Part shown: positions 6,397-7,459 of the stretch, piece by piece | Numbering within the stretch: the stretch's first letter is position 1 | Layout of the letters: every line of letters begins with the position of its first letter | Source of the DNA: Alistipes sp. | GTDB taxonomy: Bacteria > Bacteroidota > Bacteroidia > Bacteroidales > Rikenellaceae | Length of the DNA: 7,459 nucleotides | Assembly: GCA_017934845.1 (NCBI GenBank) | Contig: JAGBIR010000091.1 | Location: forward strand, 1-7,459 | Reading direction: 5' to 3' | Translations under genes and position numbers: made by a program | The notes under the pieces: generated by a model | What the model was told of the DNA's origin: nothing | The model's input: the letters and a program-made list of their open reading frames with translations, nothing else | Databases searched by the model: none

Positions 6397-6593
6397 CTTC
6401 TGCTTGCTGATTTTTTCGGCCCTTCGCCCTGCAAAATAAACAGTGTTTGTCGGGTGTTTGGCTGGTGATTTGGGAGAGTTTTTTCTGCTGTTAATTTCGC
6501 CCCTAATGTAGGGGAGATCTCCGTTAGGACAGAGGGGTATAATCATTCCCGCACTGCAAGCTATTATTCCTTGACTAAATATTATCAACGTCC
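6397..6593. other. Non-coding stretch with nested palindromes
   Basis: No convincing gene was found in this stretch. It holds a hairpin, CCCCTA-ATG-TAGGGG (6500-6514), overlapped by a 10-bp palindrome, GGAGATCTCC (6513-6522). CCCCT at 6500-6504 can also pair with AGGGG at 6533-6537. The GC-rich palindromic core in AT-rich surroundings looks like a dispersed intergenic repeat unit, but only one copy is present here, so this is a suggestion only. An open frame on the minus strand (6588-6382) crosses it and runs into the 45-bp repeat; it is rich in Lys, Arg and Pro and has no recognisable features. Confidence 0.45.
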
Positions 6594-6621
6594 AAAAAAA
6601 AGAGCGGTCAACCGACCGCTC
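6594..6621 (-). terminator. Rho-independent terminator after the second M60-like gene
   Basis: A perfect 8-bp GC-rich stem, GAGCGGTC/GACCGCTC (arms 6602-6609 and 6614-6621), with a 4-base loop is followed on the minus strand by eight T (6601-6594). It begins 18 bases after the stop codon at 6640. It ends the transcript coming in from beyond the window. Confidence 0.95.
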
Positions 6622-6639
6622 CTCGAAGTGTGAAATAAT

Positions 6640-7459
6640 TTACTTTATCCACTTTCTCTTTATCGATGCAATCTCCTCTTCGGTGAGCAGATCCCAAACA
6701 TCAATCTCGCGCTTATGTACCTCTGTGGCGAAGCGTGAGAGCGTATTGATGAAGTGCTCGAACTTATACCAGTTGTTGCTGTCGCCCGAGTAACCATTGG
6801 CGTGCAACTCTCTGAATGTAAGGCGGAAAGGCTCCCATCCGAGGGTCTTCTCGTCGGCCAGATTTGCCAGCACATAATGCACCGCATTGTCGTTCATTCC
6901 CGATGAAGATTTAAGCGTCTTGTCGTAATCCTGCTTATACATTTTGAGAATCTCGCGACCCTTGTACATCTTCTTCTGCGTGTCGCTGTTGCCACGCTGA
7001 TAGACGCCATAGCCGGTCTTCTCCAGACCATACTGCATACGGAAGTTGGCGAACATCTCGTCGTTCCAGTTCCAGCTGCTGTTGCCAATGTGGTTGAACG
7101 TGTGACCCATCTCGTGCATCATACCGAAATCCATCGACGAATGTTCGTGAATGGCGTTGAAGCTCTCCAACTGGTAATTATTTTTGTTGTTCCACAGAAT
7201 GGGCAGACCCGCCAATGCGAGGTGGCCTTTGTCGATACCCTTAGTTGTGAGGATACCCAGTCGGCGACCGTCATAGGGTGTGCTGCCAACCAGATCTGCA
7301 TAGGCCTCATACATATCGTCAACGCGCTTTAGCCAAGCATCCACCGATGAGTCGGGAATCTTGATTTGTGACGGGTCGATATAGATGCTCATGTGCTTTC
7401 CGTGGCGGATATACATCTGGTTGCTCACCTCTACAACCTTCACATTGTCGTAATAGACC
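6640..7459 (-). CDS. M60-like metallopeptidase, C-terminal part (5' end outside window)
   Basis: The open frame continues to the window edge, so the true start is beyond 7459. The first visible residues, VYYDNVKVVEV, match VWYDNLKVTEI at the end of the carbohydrate-binding-like domain of the paralogue at 4089-5387. The GTG at 7443 is therefore internal, and the missing part probably encodes that domain and a signal peptide. 272 residues are visible. The zinc site is HEMGH (codons at 7116-7102), followed 14 residues later by Glu in WNWNDEMFANFRM, fitting the HExxH-X(8-28)-E motif of M60-like peptidases. LALAGLPILWN and the C-terminal helix (LLTEEEIASIKRKW) also parallel the paralogue. The likely role is cleavage of mucin-like or other glycosylated proteins outside the cytoplasm (family-based inference). 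It is terminated at 6594-6621, so it is not in one operon with the genes that follow. Confidence 0.87.
   Translation of the reverse strand, partial: VYYDNVKVVEVSNQMYIRHGKHMSIYIDPSQIKIPDSSVDAWLKRVDDMYEAYADLVGSTPYDGRRLGILTTKGIDKGHLALAGLPILWNNKNNYQLESFNAIHEHSSMDFGMMHEMGHTFNHIGNSSWNWNDEMFANFRMQYGLEKTGYGVYQRGNSDTQKKMYKGREILKMYKQDYDKTLKSSSGMNDNAVHYVLANLADEKTLGWEPFRLTFRELHANGYSGDSNNWYKFEHFINTLSRFATEVHKREIDVWDLLTEEEIASIKRKWIK

Noticed and set aside
6382..6588. Possible 68-residue gene on the minus strand in the gap before the unknown secreted protein
   Set aside because: It runs through the palindromic stretch and into the 45-bp repeat, has no signal, motif or good start context, and is Lys/Arg/Pro-rich like translated non-coding DNA.
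6640..7443. Complete short M60-like gene starting with GTG at 7443
   Set aside because: The reading frame stays open to the window edge, and the residues before the GTG match the paralogue's domain end, so the gene begins beyond the window.

Overview
The window looks like a piece of a gut Bacteroidales chromosome, with an Alistipes- or Bacteroides-like gene set. Three things suggest this. Two intergenic regions carry a TTTG-N20-TAnnTTTG promoter, the Bacteroidetes -33/-7 type. The genes lack obvious Shine-Dalgarno sites. The products are almost all secreted or lipid-anchored glycan- and glycoprotein-degrading enzymes. Every supported gene is on the minus strand, so transcription runs from high to low coordinates. 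No tRNA, rRNA, CRISPR array or transposase was seen.

Layout in the direction of transcription: (1) 7459-6640, the C-terminal part of an M60-like (enhancin/mucinase-type) metallopeptidase, ending in a clear rho-independent terminator at 6594-6621. (2) 6593-6259, non-coding, with GC-rich palindromes, a 45-bp sequence that recurs at 5505-5549, and a promoter. (3) 6258-5728, an AT-rich gene for a secreted 176-residue protein of unknown function, closed by a strong terminator at 5631-5664. (4) 5630-5388, non-coding, with the second copy of the 45-bp repeat and a second promoter of the same architecture. (5) 5387-4089, a lipoprotein with a carbohydrate-binding-like domain and an M60-like peptidase domain. 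It is followed after 60 bases by (6) 4028-3018, a secreted metzincin-like zinc protease. A long inverted repeat (2952-3013) follows. (7) 2886-844, a six-hairpin-type glycoside hydrolase split into two open frames by one in-frame TAA at 1894-1896. After 20 bases comes (8) 823-1, the N-terminal part of a GH97 glycosidase lipoprotein, cut by the window edge.

Taken together this resembles a surface or periplasmic glycoprotein-degrading locus. M60-like peptidases could cut glycosylated, perhaps mucin-like, proteins; a metzincin could trim peptide; the GH97 enzyme and the six-hairpin hydrolase could remove sugars. This joint role is inference. No SusC/SusD pair or regulator gene lies in the window. 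The most interesting signal is the exact 45-bp repeat just upstream of both recognisable promoters. It suggests that the unknown 176-residue protein and the M60/metzincin operon answer to the same regulator. The second item is the lone in-frame stop in an otherwise intact glycoside hydrolase.
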